A DNA stretch of 52,414 nt from CAZLHO01 sp964559455 (GTDB lineage: Bacteria > Krumholzibacteriota > Krumholzibacteriia > LZORAL124-64-63): positions 1-52,414 of the forward strand of contig CAZLHO010000016.1 in NCBI GenBank assembly GCA_964559455.1. The letters run 5' to 3'. The notes under the pieces are model-generated. The model saw nothing but the letters and a program-made list of their open reading frames with translations. It was not told the origin of the DNA and ran no database searches. The position numbers and the translations under genes are program-made. Positions within the stretch are counted from its first letter, which is position 1. Every line of letters begins with the position of its first letter. Positions 24,084-31,859 of the stretch are shown here, piece by piece.

Positions 24084-24093
24084 GACGGCCTTT

Positions 24094-25467
24094 CTAGGCG
24101 TGGTCGTAGACGTTGACGCCCTGGATGTTGACGAACTCGCGCAGGCCGAATTCGGCCAGCTCCCGGCCCAGGCCGCTCTTCTTCACCCCGCCGAAGGGCA
24201 TGCGCGGATCCGACTTGACGATGCTGTTGACGAAGACGGACCCCGCTTCGAGCCGGCGGGCCAGGGCCTCGCCGCGCTCCAGGTCCCGGGTCCAGACGCT
24301 CCCGCCCAGGCCGAACTCGCCGGCGTTGGCCACGGCCACGGCCTCGTCGTCGTCGCGCGCGGTCAGCACCGGGGCGATGGGGGCGAAGACCTCCTCGGCG
24401 GCCAGGGGCATCGCCGGGGTCACGCCGGCGACGACGGCGGGCTCCAGGTAGAAGCCGGGCCGGTCGGGACGGCCGCCGCCGCAGACCAGGCGGGCGCCCA
24501 TGGCCAGGGTCCGGCGCAGCTGGCCCTCGGCCTCGTCGCGGGCTGCGGCGTCGACCAGGGGGCCGACCTGCACGCTCTCGTCCAGGGGGTCGCCGATCTT
24601 CAGCCCGGCCATCAGCTCCGCGAAGCGCGCGGTGAAGGCCTCGACCAGGGGCTCGGCCACGATGAAGCGCTTGGCGGCGATGCAGCTCTGCCCGGTGTTC
24701 AGGGCGCGGCCGCGCACGGCGGCGGCGGCGGCGATCTCGACGTCGGCGTCGTCGAGGACGATGAAGGGGTCGCTGCCGCCCAGCTCCAGGACCACCTTCT
24801 TCAACGCGCGTCCCGCCCGCTCGGCGACGCGCTCGCCGGCGGCCGTGCTCCCGGTCAGGGATACGCCGCAGATGCGGTCGTCGTCGATCAGCGCGCCGAC
24901 GGTTCCGTGGTCCGCGAGCACGTTGCGGAAGAGATGCTCCGGGAAGCCCGCCTCGCGGAAGGCCGCCTCGATGGCGAAGGCGCAGCGGGGCACGTTGCGG
25001 GCGTGCTTGAGCAGGCCGGCGTTGCCCGCCAGCAAGGTCGGCACGGCGAAGCGCAGGGCCTGCCAGAAGGGGAAGTTCCAGGGCATCACCGCCAGCACCA
25101 CGCCCAGCGGCTGCCAGGCGACGCGGTGGCGGCGGCCGTCGGCGGCCACCTCGAGCTCGGCCAGCCAGCCGGCGCCGCGCTCGGCGTAGACGTCGCAGAG
25201 CCAGGCGCACTTCTCGACCTCGGCGCGGGCCTCGACGATCGGCTTGCCCATCTCCAGGGTGATGTCCCGGGCGTGTTCGTCGCGTCGCTCGCGCAGGACC
25301 GCGGCGAGCCGGGTCAGCAGGACCGTTCGCTGATCCAGGGGCGTCCGGCGCCAGGACCGGAAGGCGGCGTCCGTCCTGGCGAGGATCGCCAGCGTCTCTT
25401 CGCGGGAAAAGGTCTCCCAGGAATCCAGGGCTTCGCCGGTGGCGGGATTCGTCGTCGTGTAGCGCAT
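24094..25467 (-). CDS. NAD(P)-dependent aldehyde dehydrogenase (succinate-semialdehyde dehydrogenase-like)
   Basis: A 457-residue cytosolic aldehyde dehydrogenase oxidising an aldehyde to the acid. Seen in order: the MPWNFPFWQALRFAVPTLLAGN nucleotide-site segment with the conserved Asn, the GSTAAGERVAE dinucleotide motif, catalytic general base Glu in VVLELGGSDPFIV, nucleophile Cys in NTGQSCIAAKRF, EEVFAPIAPV, and the C-terminal MPFGGVKKSGLGREL. The compact length and the CIAAKRF version of the Cys motif are those of the short succinate-semialdehyde dehydrogenases (GabD2/Sad type), although the true substrate is unproven. ATG 25467 has GGGAGAG four bases upstream. The 140-base upstream region is shared with the divergent exporter; no clear minus-strand promoter was found in it. 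Confidence 0.88.
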   Translation of the reverse strand: MRYTTTNPATGEALDSWETFSREETLAILARTDAAFRSWRRTPLDQRTVLLTRLAAVLRERRDEHARDITLEMGKPIVEARAEVEKCAWLCDVYAERGAGWLAELEVAADGRRHRVAWQPLGVVLAVMPWNFPFWQALRFAVPTLLAGNAGLLKHARNVPRCAFAIEAAFREAGFPEHLFRNVLADHGTVGALIDDDRICGVSLTGSTAAGERVAERAGRALKKVVLELGGSDPFIVLDDADVEIAAAAAVRGRALNTGQSCIAAKRFIVAEPLVEAFTARFAELMAGLKIGDPLDESVQVGPLVDAAARDEAEGQLRRTLAMGARLVCGGGRPDRPGFYLEPAVVAGVTPAMPLAAEEVFAPIAPVLTARDDDEAVAVANAGEFGLGGSVWTRDLERGEALARRLEAGSVFVNSIVKSDPRMPFGGVKKSGLGRELAEFGLREFVNIQGVNVYDHA

Positions 25468-25570
25468 CGTCTCTCCCGTGGTTCATGGCGCCGACCGTCC
25501 GCGCGGCCGGATCCGACAGCAGAGTAACGCACCCGCCGCCTCCTGGGGAGCCTCAATCGTTTCGGCGCGA

Positions 25571-25599
25571 TTGCGCGGGGCGGATCGGTCTGCTAGGCT
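25571..25599 (+). promoter_or_regulatory. Promoter for a leaderless AI-2E-type exporter message
   Basis: TTGCGC, exactly 17 bases, then TAGGCT preceded by TGC (extended minus-10). Only eight bases separate the minus-10 from ATG 25608, so the start of transcription should fall at or just before the start codon. Confidence 0.5.
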
Positions 25600-25607
25600 G
25601 CTGCGCC

Positions 25608-26711
25608 ATGGACGCCGATCGTTTCCGCAAGGTCTTCCTGCTGCTGCTGGTCGTGGCGATCACGGCGCTCTTCTTCGCCATGGTCCGCCGCTTCCTGATG
25701 GCCGTCTTCCTGGCCGCGGTCTTCGCCGGGCTGGCCCACCCGCTCTACGCCCGGCTGCTGGGCCGCCTGCGGGGAAGGCGCGTCGCGGCCTCGCTGATCA
25801 CGATGCTGCTGCTGATCCTGCTGGTCGCCGTGCCGCTGCTGGGACTGCTCGGCCTGGTGGCGAGCGAGGCCCTGCGCGTCGGCGAATCGGTGCGTCCCTG
25901 GATCGCCGAACGTCTCGCCGAGCCCGGGGCCCTGGACCGGCTGATCGAGTCCCTGCCCTTCCGCGAGCAATTGGCCCCCTACACCCAGACGCTGCTGACG
26001 AAGGCGGGCGAGCTGGTGACCGGAGCCAGCGGCTTCGTCGTCGACGCCGTCGGCGCCGCCACGCGCGGCACAGTCTCGCTGCTCTTCCAGGTCTTCGTCC
26101 TGCTCTACACGATGTTCTTCTTCCTGATGGACGGCGGCGCCCTGCTGCGCAAGGTGCTCCTGTACCTGCCCCTGGACGACGCCGACGAGCGGCGCATGCT
26201 GGACAAGTTCACTTCGGTCACCCGCGCCACCCTGAAGGGGACGCTGTTGATCGGCATCGCCCAGGGCGCCCTGGCCGGCTTGGCCTTCTGGGTGGCGGAC
26301 ATTCCCGGCGCGCTCTTCTGGGGGACGGTGATGGCCGCGCTGTCGATCGTGCCGGGCGTGGGCACGGGGCTGGTCTGGATCCCGGCCGCCCTGGTGCTGG
26401 CGCTCTCGGGCCACGCCCTGAAGGCCCTGTTCCTGGCCCTCTTCTGCGCCCTGGTCGTGGGCAGCGTCGACAACCTGCTGCGCCCCCGCCTCGTCGGGCG
26501 CGACACGCGCATGCCCGACCTGCTGATCTTCTTCGGCACCCTGGGCGGGCTGCTGCTCTTCGGCGTGCTCGGCTTCCTCGTCGGGCCCGTGATCGCCGCC
26601 CTCTTCGTCACGGTCTGGGACATGTACGGCGTCGCCTTCCGGGACGTGCTGCCCGCCGTCGGCGAGGGCGATCGTGAAGGCCCCCCCTCCGCTTCCGATC
26701 AACACGGTTGA
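25608..26711 (+). CDS. AI-2E family transporter (PerM / UPF0118)
   Basis: A 367-residue inner-membrane protein. Two N-terminal segments (VFLLLLVVAITALFFAMV and FLMAVFLAAVFAGLAHPLY) precede a third long one, then a soluble amphipathic insert (about residues 95-140). The C-terminal membrane bundle has the family signature YTMFFFLMDGGALLRKV, GTLLIGIAQGALAGLAFWV, IPGALFWGTVMAALSIVPGVG and DNLLRPRLVGRDTRMPDLLI. The family exports small molecules or ions; AI-2 is only one proposed substrate. ATG 25608 lacks a ribosome-binding site because it sits eight bases after a minus-10, consistent with a leaderless message. It ends in a polar, probably cytoplasmic tail. Confidence 0.85.
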   Translation: MDADRFRKVFLLLLVVAITALFFAMVRRFLMAVFLAAVFAGLAHPLYARLLGRLRGRRVAASLITMLLLILLVAVPLLGLLGLVASEALRVGESVRPWIAERLAEPGALDRLIESLPFREQLAPYTQTLLTKAGELVTGASGFVVDAVGAATRGTVSLLFQVFVLLYTMFFFLMDGGALLRKVLLYLPLDDADERRMLDKFTSVTRATLKGTLLIGIAQGALAGLAFWVADIPGALFWGTVMAALSIVPGVGTGLVWIPAALVLALSGHALKALFLALFCALVVGSVDNLLRPRLVGRDTRMPDLLIFFGTLGGLLLFGVLGFLVGPVIAALFVTVWDMYGVAFRDVLPAVGEGDREGPPSASDQHG

Positions 26712-26810
26712 CGTTAGGCCCGGTTGTTGCTACTGGATAGCCGATGGGAGGGAGTCGACGATCCCGCATTCGTCGTCTTGGCGCAGAATCGACATCGGGG
26801 GGTGTCTGTG

Positions 26811-28040
26811 ATGGCCGTTTCCGGCCCTCGTGGGGATGATTCCGCTCGCCGGGAAGACGCGGCCGGACCCGCTTCGTCCCGGGCGGAGCGCGGGGGCTCC
26901 GTTTCGGACCTGATCCTGCGCCTGGGTTCCGCCCTGCAGCAGGCCGGCGATCCGCTGGCCATCTTCGGGCTGGACAACTCCTTGGACTACGCCAACCCGC
27001 GATGGGCCAAGCTGCACGGCCGCGGTCCCGGCGATATGCATGGCGCCTCCCTGGACCTCTTCCACGCCCCGGACCAGATGAAGGACGACGTCGAGCCCCT
27101 GCTGGCGCGCGTGCACGAGTTGGACGTCGCCGCGGCCGAGGTCGGCAGGGTCCGGGCGGACGGCCTCGTCTTCAGGTCGAAGACCGTCGGCACCCTGCTG
27201 CGCGACGCCGACGGCAGGCCCTGGGGGGTGCTGCTGCGCGCCGATCCCGCGGACGCCGATTCCGGAGACGATATCCTCTCCAACACCGACCGCCAGTTGG
27301 CCACCCTGTTGAGCAACCTGCCGGGGATGGCCTATCGCTGCCTCAACGACATCCACTGGACCATGGAACTGGTCAGCGGCGGCTGCGTGGCGCTCACCGG
27401 CTACCAGTCCGAGGAACTCCTGCAGAACGCCGGCATCGCCTATGCGGACCTGATCCACCCGGACGACCGGGGCCTGGTGCGCGACGTGGTCGACGGCGCC
27501 CTGGCCCAGCGCCGCCCCTTCCGCATCCAGTACCGGATCTTCAACTCGCACGGCGAGGAGCGCTGGGTGTGGGAGCAGGGCGTGGGCGTCTTCGGCGCCG
27601 ACGGCGAGCTCCAGGCTCTCGAGGGCTTCATCACCGACGTCACCGACCGCGTGCGCGCCGAACTGGACGGCCGCAACGGCGAGGACCGCCTGCGCGCCCT
27701 GGCCCAGTCGATGCGGGAGGGCTACGTGCTGCACGAGGTCGTCCGCGACCGGCAGGGCCAGGCGCAGGATTTCCGCGTCCTCGAGATCAATCCGGCCTTC
27801 GAGCGTCTGGTGCGACGGCCGCGCGAGGCGGTCGTCGGGCGCCTGCTCTCCGAGATGCTCCCCGAGCGTTTCGCGGAGCTGCACGAGCGCTACCTGCCGG
27901 TCGTCGACCGGGGGGAGAGGGTGGAATTCATTCTCCGGGGCATCAAGCGCGACGTCGCCTTCGGCATGGTCGCCTATCCCGCCGGCCGGGACCGCTTCGT
28001 CGCGGTCATGAATCTCGAAGAGGGCGAGAACGACGACTAG
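26811..28040 (+). CDS. PAS-only sensory protein (three PAS domains, no output domain)
   Basis: A 409-residue soluble protein made of three PAS-type domains: about residues 35-150 (starting around GDPLAIFGLDNSLDYANPRW), 165-285 (LLSNLPGMAYRCLNDIHW, then HPDDRGLVRDVV and EERWVWEQGVGVFGADG with the usual FITDVTDR exit) and 295-400 (MREGYVLHEVVRDRQGQ, INPAFERLV). The middle one is PAS_3-like. No histidine kinase, GGDEF, EAL or DNA-binding domain follows; the protein stops a few residues after the third PAS. It could act as an accessory sensor that docks on a partner kinase. ATG 26811 has GGGGGGTG six bases upstream. Its stop codon overlaps that of the convergent dehydratase gene. Confidence 0.82.
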   Translation: MAVSGPRGDDSARREDAAGPASSRAERGGSVSDLILRLGSALQQAGDPLAIFGLDNSLDYANPRWAKLHGRGPGDMHGASLDLFHAPDQMKDDVEPLLARVHELDVAAAEVGRVRADGLVFRSKTVGTLLRDADGRPWGVLLRADPADADSGDDILSNTDRQLATLLSNLPGMAYRCLNDIHWTMELVSGGCVALTGYQSEELLQNAGIAYADLIHPDDRGLVRDVVDGALAQRRPFRIQYRIFNSHGEERWVWEQGVGVFGADGELQALEGFITDVTDRVRAELDGRNGEDRLRALAQSMREGYVLHEVVRDRQGQAQDFRVLEINPAFERLVRRPREAVVGRLLSEMLPERFAELHERYLPVVDRGERVEFILRGIKRDVAFGMVAYPAGRDRFVAVMNLEEGENDD

Positions 28041-28993
28041 GGGAGCCAGGGCAGGCTGTCGAGGTCGACGTTCCCGCCCGACAGGATCACGCCCACCCGC
28101 CGGCCGGCGAAGCGTTCGCGCTCCCGCAGCACCGCGGCCAGGGGAACGGCCGCCGACGGCTCCACGACCAGCTTCATCCGCTCCCAGACGTGACGCATGG
28201 CGGCCACGATCTCGTCCTCTTCGACGCGGACGATCCCGGCGACCCTCTCCTGCAGGATGGGGAAGGTGTAGGCGCCCAGGGCCGTGCGCAGCCCGTCGGC
28301 CACCGTATCCGGATTCTCGGGGGGGATGATCCGACCGGCGCGCAGCGAGCGCCAGGCGTCGTCGGCGCGGCGGGGCTCGGCCCCGTAGACCTCGACGCCG
28401 GAGGCGACGGCCGCCGCCGCCAGGGCCGTGCCGGCCAGCAGCCCGCCGCCGCCCACCGGCGCGATCACGACCTCCAGGTCCGGGACGTCCCCGCAGAGTT
28501 CCCACGCCGCCGTGCCCTGCCCGGCGATCACGCGCGGGTCGTCGTAGGGGTGGATGACCGTCGCGCCGGTGCGGGCGGTCACGGCGGCCAGGCCCTCCTC
28601 GCGGGCCGCGAGCGTCGGCCGGCAGAAGACGATCTCCGCGCCGTAGCCGCGCACGGCCGCGACCTTCACGCGGGGCGAGGTCTCGGGCATGACGACGTAG
28701 GCGGGCACGCCGCGCCAGCGGGCCGCCAGCGCCAGGGCCGCCGCGTGGTTGCCGGAGGAGTGGGTGGCGACCCCGCGGGCGGCCTCCTCGTCGGACAGGC
28801 AGAAGACGGCGTTGGTGGCGCCGCGGATCTTGAAGGCGCCCACCTTCTGGAGATTCTCGCATTTGAAGCGGAGCTCGGCGCCGCACATGGCGTCGAGGGC
28901 GCTGCAAGCCATGACGGGAGTGCGGTGGACGCGTCCGCGGATCCGATTCCGGGCCGCGGCCACGTCGTCGGGCGTGGGCGGAGGCAGGGTCAT
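28037..28993 (-). CDS. PLP-dependent threonine/serine dehydratase (fold type II)
   Basis: A 318-residue catalytic domain without a regulatory ACT domain, so of the catabolic threonine dehydratase / serine racemase / threo-3-hydroxyaspartate ammonia-lyase type. It deaminates hydroxy-amino acids to 2-oxo acids using pyridoxal phosphate. Visible motifs are the Schiff-base lysine in KVGAFKIRGATNA, the SSGNHAAALA substrate loop, the phosphate-binding GGGGLLAG, EPSAAVPLAA and the LSGGNVDLDSL C-terminal loop. Which substrate is preferred cannot be read from the sequence. ATG 28993 has GGAAG five bases upstream. The stop codon is nested with that of the PAS gene through a shared CTAG. Confidence 0.88.
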   Translation of the reverse strand: MTLPPPTPDDVAAARNRIRGRVHRTPVMACSALDAMCGAELRFKCENLQKVGAFKIRGATNAVFCLSDEEAARGVATHSSGNHAAALALAARWRGVPAYVVMPETSPRVKVAAVRGYGAEIVFCRPTLAAREEGLAAVTARTGATVIHPYDDPRVIAGQGTAAWELCGDVPDLEVVIAPVGGGGLLAGTALAAAAVASGVEVYGAEPRRADDAWRSLRAGRIIPPENPDTVADGLRTALGAYTFPILQERVAGIVRVEEDEIVAAMRHVWERMKLVVEPSAAVPLAAVLRERERFAGRRVGVILSGGNVDLDSLPWLP

Positions 28994-29039
28994 GTCGACT
29001 TCCTTTTCCTGGTTTCACGGCGCCGTCCGCCGCGGCCCC

Positions 29040-29068
29040 ATGATAGCATGCGGGCGCTTCGGATCCGA
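29040..29068 (-). promoter_or_regulatory. Promoter of the dehydratase gene with palindrome at minus-35
   Basis: The minus strand has TATCAT preceded by TGC (extended minus-10). The minus-35 position is occupied by a ten-bp palindrome, TCGGATCCGA (29059-29068), a candidate operator. The predicted leader is about 40 bases. Confidence 0.45.
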
Positions 29069-29098
29069 GACAGACATCCCCTTCCCGCAGGCGTAGAC

Positions 29099-29128
29099 TT
29101 GCCATCCCGAGGCCGTTCGTGCGATCAT
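29099..29128 (+). promoter_or_regulatory. Candidate promoter of the carbamoyltransferase operon
   Basis: TTGCCA, 18 bases, then GATCAT. It matches consensus at five and four positions respectively. It would give a GC-rich leader of about 85 bases before the first gene. Confidence 0.4.
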
Positions 29129-29221
29129 GAAGAGGACACGCCGTCCCGGCGGCTCCATTCCTTCCCCGGCCGCTCCCGTTGGGCCCGCCGACCGGGGATT
29201 TTCAGTGGCGAGGACCTTCCC

Positions 29222-29425
29222 ATGACCAAGCGCCCCGACACATCCGACGACTTCGCACGGCGCGCGGACAGTCGGCGATCCAGCCTCGTCGCCGAGTTCT
29301 GGCATTTCCTGCGCGAGAACCGGAAGTGGTGGCTGCTGCCCATCATCGTCGTCCTCTTCCTGCTCGGCGCCTTCGTCCTGATCGGCGGCACCGGCCTGGC
29401 GCCGTTCATCTACGCGCTCTTCTAG
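29222..29425 (+). CDS. DUF5989 small membrane protein
   Basis: A 67-residue protein with a charged N-terminal half and one membrane helix. The conserved signature is the aromatic juxtamembrane block FWHFLRENRKWWLLPIIVV, followed by the helix and the terminal GTGLAPFIYALF, which is characteristic of DUF5989. These small proteins occur immediately before a carbamoyltransferase and an SxtJ-type membrane protein in many bacteria, exactly as here. Their function is unknown. ATG 29222 has GAGG eight bases upstream, and the stop is two bases before the carbamoyltransferase start, so translation is coupled. Confidence 0.85.
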   Translation: MTKRPDTSDDFARRADSRRSSLVAEFWHFLRENRKWWLLPIIVVLFLLGAFVLIGGTGLAPFIYALF

Positions 29426-29427
29426 AG

Positions 29428-31266
29428 ATGACGGCGATCCTCGGCATCTCCGCCTTCTATCATGATTCGGCCGCGGCCCTGGTCGTCGACGGCCGTATCG
29501 TGGCCGCCGCCCAGGAGGAGCGCTTCACCCGGCGCAAGCACGACCACGACTTCCCCCAGCACGCCATCGACTATTGCCTGGCCGAGGCCGGCCTCGATCC
29601 GGCCGACCTGGACTACGTCGGCTTCTACGACAAGCCCCTGCTCAAGTTCGACCGCCTGCTCGAGACCTATCTCGACTTCGCGCCCGCCGGCTTCGCCTCC
29701 TTCGCCAAGGCCATGCCGCTGTGGCTGCGACAGAAGCTGCACCTGCCGCGGGTCATGAGCCGAGGGCTGGGCGGCGGCTACCGCAGGCGCTACGTCTTCC
29801 CCCAGCACCACGAGGCCCACGCCGCCAGCGCCTTCTTTCCTTCGCCTTTCGAGGAGGCGGCCGTGGCCACCTTCGACGGGGTCGGCGAGTGGGCCACCGC
29901 CAGCTGGGGCGTCGGCCGCGGCAACCGCGTGGAACTGTCCCAGGAGCTGCGCTTCCCCCATTCACTCGGGCTGCTCTATTCCGCCTTCACCTACTTCTGC
30001 GGCTTCCGGGTGAACTCGGGCGAATACAAGCTGATGGGACTGGCGCCCTACGGCGAACCGCGCTACGCCGACCTGATCCTGGAGAAGCTCGTCGACCTGA
30101 AGCCCGACGGGTCGTTCCGCATGGACATGAGCTACTTCAACTACTGTCAGGGCCTGACGATGACGGGGCCGAAGTTCGACCGGCTCTTCGGCCGGCCGCC
30201 CCGCCGCCCCGAGAGCGAGATCGGCCAGCAGGACATGGACCTCGCCGCCTCCATCCAGCAGGTGACCGAGGAGGTCCTGCTGCGGGCCGTCCGCCACGTG
30301 CACGAGCGCACCGGCCTGCGTCGGCTCTGCCTGGCCGGCGGCGTGGCGTTGAATTGCGTGGGCAACGGCCGCATCCTGCGCGAGGGCCCCTACGACGAGA
30401 TCTGGATCCAGCCCGCGGCCGGCGACGCCGGCGGCGCGCTGGGCACGGCTCTTTTCATCTGGCACCAGCTGCTCGGCCATCCCCGCACGCCTTCCCCCGG
30501 GGATTCCCAGCACGGCTCGCTGCTGGGGCCGGCCTTCGGCGACGACGAGATCCGCGACTTCCTGGACGCGGCTGGCGCCGTCTACGTCCACCACGCCGAC
30601 GAGTCGGACCTGCTGGACGTGGTGGCCGGCATGATGGCCGACGAGAAGGTGGTGGGCTGGATGCAGGGCCGCATGGAGTTCGGCCCGCGCGCCCTGGGCT
30701 GCCGCAGCATCCTCGGCGACGCCCGCAGCGAGCGCATGCAGACCGTGATGAACCTCAAGATCAAGTTCCGGGAATCCTTCCGGCCCTTCGCCCCCTGCGT
30801 CCTGAGCGAACGGGCGCACGAGTGGTTCGAGATGGACGAGGGCCTGGAGAGTCCCTACATGCTGCTGGTCGCCGACGTCGCTCCCGGCAAGAGGATCGCG
30901 CCGCCTGCGGAAGCCGCGGCGGCCCGCGGCCTGGCCAAGCTCCAGACGAAGCGCTCGGTGGTGCCGGCGATCACCCACGTCGACGGCTCGGCGCGGGTCC
31001 AGACCGTGGACGAGGCGCGTCACGGCCGCTACTACCGCCTGATGAAGCGCTTCGAGGCCCTGACCGGATGCCCGGTGATCATCAACACGAGCTTCAACGT
31101 CCGCGGCGAGCCCATCGTCTGCACCCCCGCCGACGCCTGGCACTGCTTCATGGGCACGGACATGGACGTGCTGGTGATCGAGGGCTTCGTCCTGCGCAAG
31201 GAGGACCAGCCCGGCACCGGCGCCACCGACCGCAAGGCCTACCTGTCCAGGTTCGACCTGGACTGA
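29428..31266 (+). CDS. O-carbamoyltransferase (NodU/CmcH/TobZ family)
   Basis: A 612-residue enzyme that transfers a carbamoyl group from carbamoyl phosphate, via carbamoyl-adenylate, to a hydroxyl of a sugar or small molecule. The N-terminal Kae1/TsaD-like domain starts MTAILGISAFYHDSAAALV, with the metal-binding HHEAHAASAFFPSPF and FDGVGEWATASW, and later GEYKLMGLAPYG and LAGGVALNCVGNGRI. The C-terminal domain has GWMQGRMEFGPRALGCRSI, KFRESFRPFAP and CPVIINTSFNVRGEPIV. All family hallmarks and the usual length are present. It sits second in the DUF5989/carbamoyltransferase/SxtJ/SGNH operon. The acceptor is unknown; the SGNH partner suggests a glycan. Confidence 0.93.
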   Translation: MTAILGISAFYHDSAAALVVDGRIVAAAQEERFTRRKHDHDFPQHAIDYCLAEAGLDPADLDYVGFYDKPLLKFDRLLETYLDFAPAGFASFAKAMPLWLRQKLHLPRVMSRGLGGGYRRRYVFPQHHEAHAASAFFPSPFEEAAVATFDGVGEWATASWGVGRGNRVELSQELRFPHSLGLLYSAFTYFCGFRVNSGEYKLMGLAPYGEPRYADLILEKLVDLKPDGSFRMDMSYFNYCQGLTMTGPKFDRLFGRPPRRPESEIGQQDMDLAASIQQVTEEVLLRAVRHVHERTGLRRLCLAGGVALNCVGNGRILREGPYDEIWIQPAAGDAGGALGTALFIWHQLLGHPRTPSPGDSQHGSLLGPAFGDDEIRDFLDAAGAVYVHHADESDLLDVVAGMMADEKVVGWMQGRMEFGPRALGCRSILGDARSERMQTVMNLKIKFRESFRPFAPCVLSERAHEWFEMDEGLESPYMLLVADVAPGKRIAPPAEAAAARGLAKLQTKRSVVPAITHVDGSARVQTVDEARHGRYYRLMKRFEALTGCPVIINTSFNVRGEPIVCTPADAWHCFMGTDMDVLVIEGFVLRKEDQPGTGATDRKAYLSRFDLD

Positions 31267-31279
31267 GAACGAGGAGACG

Positions 31280-31843
31280 ATGACCCGGCACGACACAGCG
31301 AACGTCCCCTCGACCCGCGACACGGCCCTCTTCGGCCTGATCGTGCTGGCCTTCGGCCTGCTGCTGGGCTGGCTCGCGCTGGGCCGGCCGCACGTGCTGC
31401 TGGTGGCCGGGATCGTGGCGTCCGCGGCCTGGCTCCTCAGCCTGGCCTTCAACGACGAGGAGTCCCGCCGAGGCCAGCTGGTCGGAGCGCTGACGCCGGT
31501 CCTGCTGCTCGGCGGCCACCTCCTGGCCCGGGCGGCGGGCGGGGTCGCCGCCGCCGCGTCGCTGGCCGGGCTCGGGCTGATCGCGGCCCTGGCCGTCTGG
31601 TCCGCGCCGGCCTTCGGGCGCCGGCTGCGGGCGGGCTGGATGCGGGCCGTGACCCCCGTCGGCTGGTCCGTCTCGCGTCTGTTGCTGGGAATCGTCTACT
31701 ACGTCGTGCTCACGCCCATCGGACTGGCGCTGCGCCTTGCCGGCAGGGATCCCCTGCGTCGTCGGGCCGGCTCCGTCGCCGACAGCTACTGGGCGGACCA
31801 TCGCCCCGCGAGGGACGTCGAACGTTATTTCCGTCAGCATTGA
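31280..31843 (+). CDS. SxtJ-family membrane protein
   Basis: A 187-residue membrane protein. The C-terminal part contains the SxtJ signature: VGWSVSRLLLGIVYYVVLTP, IGLALRLAGRDPL and then a polar SYWADHR tail. This family accompanies carbamoyltransferases, first noted in saxitoxin clusters, with no established function. Compared with the usual length of about 130 residues, an N-terminal extension adds roughly two or three more helices (LFGLIVLAFGLLLGWLAL, HVLLVAGIVASAAWLLSLAF and others). ATG 31280 follows GAGGAG closely and lies 13 bases after the carbamoyltransferase stop. Confidence 0.82.
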   Translation: MTRHDTANVPSTRDTALFGLIVLAFGLLLGWLALGRPHVLLVAGIVASAAWLLSLAFNDEESRRGQLVGALTPVLLLGGHLLARAAGGVAAAASLAGLGLIAALAVWSAPAFGRRLRAGWMRAVTPVGWSVSRLLLGIVYYVVLTPIGLALRLAGRDPLRRRAGSVADSYWADHRPARDVERYFRQH

Positions 31844-31859
31844 ACCCGGGGGAGGCCCG

